DNA of 39,731 nucleotides from Sulfurovum sp. (GTDB taxonomy: Bacteria; Campylobacterota; Campylobacteria; Campylobacterales; Sulfurovaceae): NCBI GenBank assembly GCA_027019175.1, contig JALUXB010000063.1, positions 1 through 39,731 on the forward strand, in the 5' to 3' direction. Under the pieces are notes generated by a model. That model was not told the origin of the DNA and did no database searches. It worked only from the letters and a program-made list of their open reading frames with translations. Shown piece after piece: positions 39,682-39,731 of the stretch. A program made the translations under genes and the position numbers. Positions within the stretch are counted from its first letter, which is position 1; every line of letters starts with the position of its first letter.

Positions 39682-39731
39682 AAAGGGATTATCTACAGAT
39701 GGGTTGTAAAAAAGATGTCCAAATTGTAATT

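Larger units (their letters stand above)
39175..39731. other. Gene-poor region upstream of oorDABC with several inverted repeats
   Basis: No confident gene is found. It holds the large palindrome at 39220-39269 and an imperfect hairpin GCATTCTTCTT/AAGAAAAATGC (39494-39518). An 11-bp long-range inverted repeat, AGGATGTCAGG at 39267-39277 with CCTGACATCCT at 39518-39528, encloses about 240 bases. A small palindrome GGGATATCCC lies at 39276-39285. A 45-codon open frame is at 39544-39681. The operon promoter must lie here, but no strong -10 stands out. Confidence 0.5.

Noticed and set aside
1-39731. tRNA or rRNA genes
   Set aside because: I looked for the conserved T-loop sequence and acceptor symmetry and found none. 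The only structural RNA is rnpB.

Overview
The window comes from the chromosome of a Campylobacterota (epsilonproteobacterial) bacterium, most likely a Sulfurovum- or Sulfurimonas-like chemolithoautotroph. This is inferred from gene content: an oorDABC 2-oxoglutarate:acceptor oxidoreductase operon, an HsrA-type orphan response regulator with a degenerate receiver, RNase Y, cmoB, and many promoters with a clear TATAAT -10 box but no clear -35. I saw no tRNA, rRNA or CRISPR. The only structural RNA is rnpB.

Layout. 1-5.1 kb (- strand): apaH, a hypoxanthine/uracil-DNA glycosylase, a DUF4149 membrane protein, prmC cotranscribed with a RelE/ParE toxin-antitoxin pair, and an M48 Ste24-like protease. 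5.1-7.1 kb (+): an ABC-F ATPase of Uup type. 7.1-14.1 kb (-): a LysM/3D-domain exported protein, thrC, a frameshifted seven-repeat propeller protein, argB overlapping lpxK, and a DUF455 ferritin-like protein that looks leaderless. 14.1-14.7 kb (+): a metallo-beta-lactamase-fold hydrolase. 14.8-19.8 kb (-): hsrA, a duplicated scrap of the cmoB 3' end, cmoB, a periplasmic cyclophilin, a small unknown protein, rny and 5-FTHF cyclo-ligase. 19.8-25.3 kb: a TlpA-like lipoprotein with a broken CxxC, ftsY, plsC (-), radA, a response regulator, acpS and a small lipoprotein. 25.3-31.9 kb (mostly -): a MidA-like methyltransferase, a TolC-like protein, argD, a small membrane protein (+), a single-subunit molybdopterin oxidoreductase, a membrane-fusion protein and a small unknown protein.

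32.1-35.8 kb is an AT-rich island. It is bounded by an exact 15-bp direct repeat whose right copy is the 3' end of rnpB (P1 helix). It carries small exported proteins including an EexN-like lipoprotein, an intact IS3-family element with a canonical -1 frameshift heptamer, the 3' part of a tyrosine recombinase gene cut off by that IS, and a possible BECR-fold nuclease. I interpret it as a decayed element integrated into the end of rnpB.

35.8-39.2 kb (-): rnpB and oorDABC, with a terminator-like hairpin between them. The last 550 bases upstream of oorD hold no recognisable gene but contain a perfect 15-bp-stem palindrome and other inverted repeats.

A family of intergenic palindromes (7-bp stem, 4-nt loop, then CTAC) recurs in the first 15 kb and behaves like a REP/MITE family. 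It even supplies the prmC stop codon. The core genes are ordinary housekeeping: arginine, threonine, lipid A, folate, rTCA/TCA carbon flow, RNA decay and protein targeting. The unusual material is the rnpB island, the repeat family, the cmoB-tail relic and the oor upstream region.
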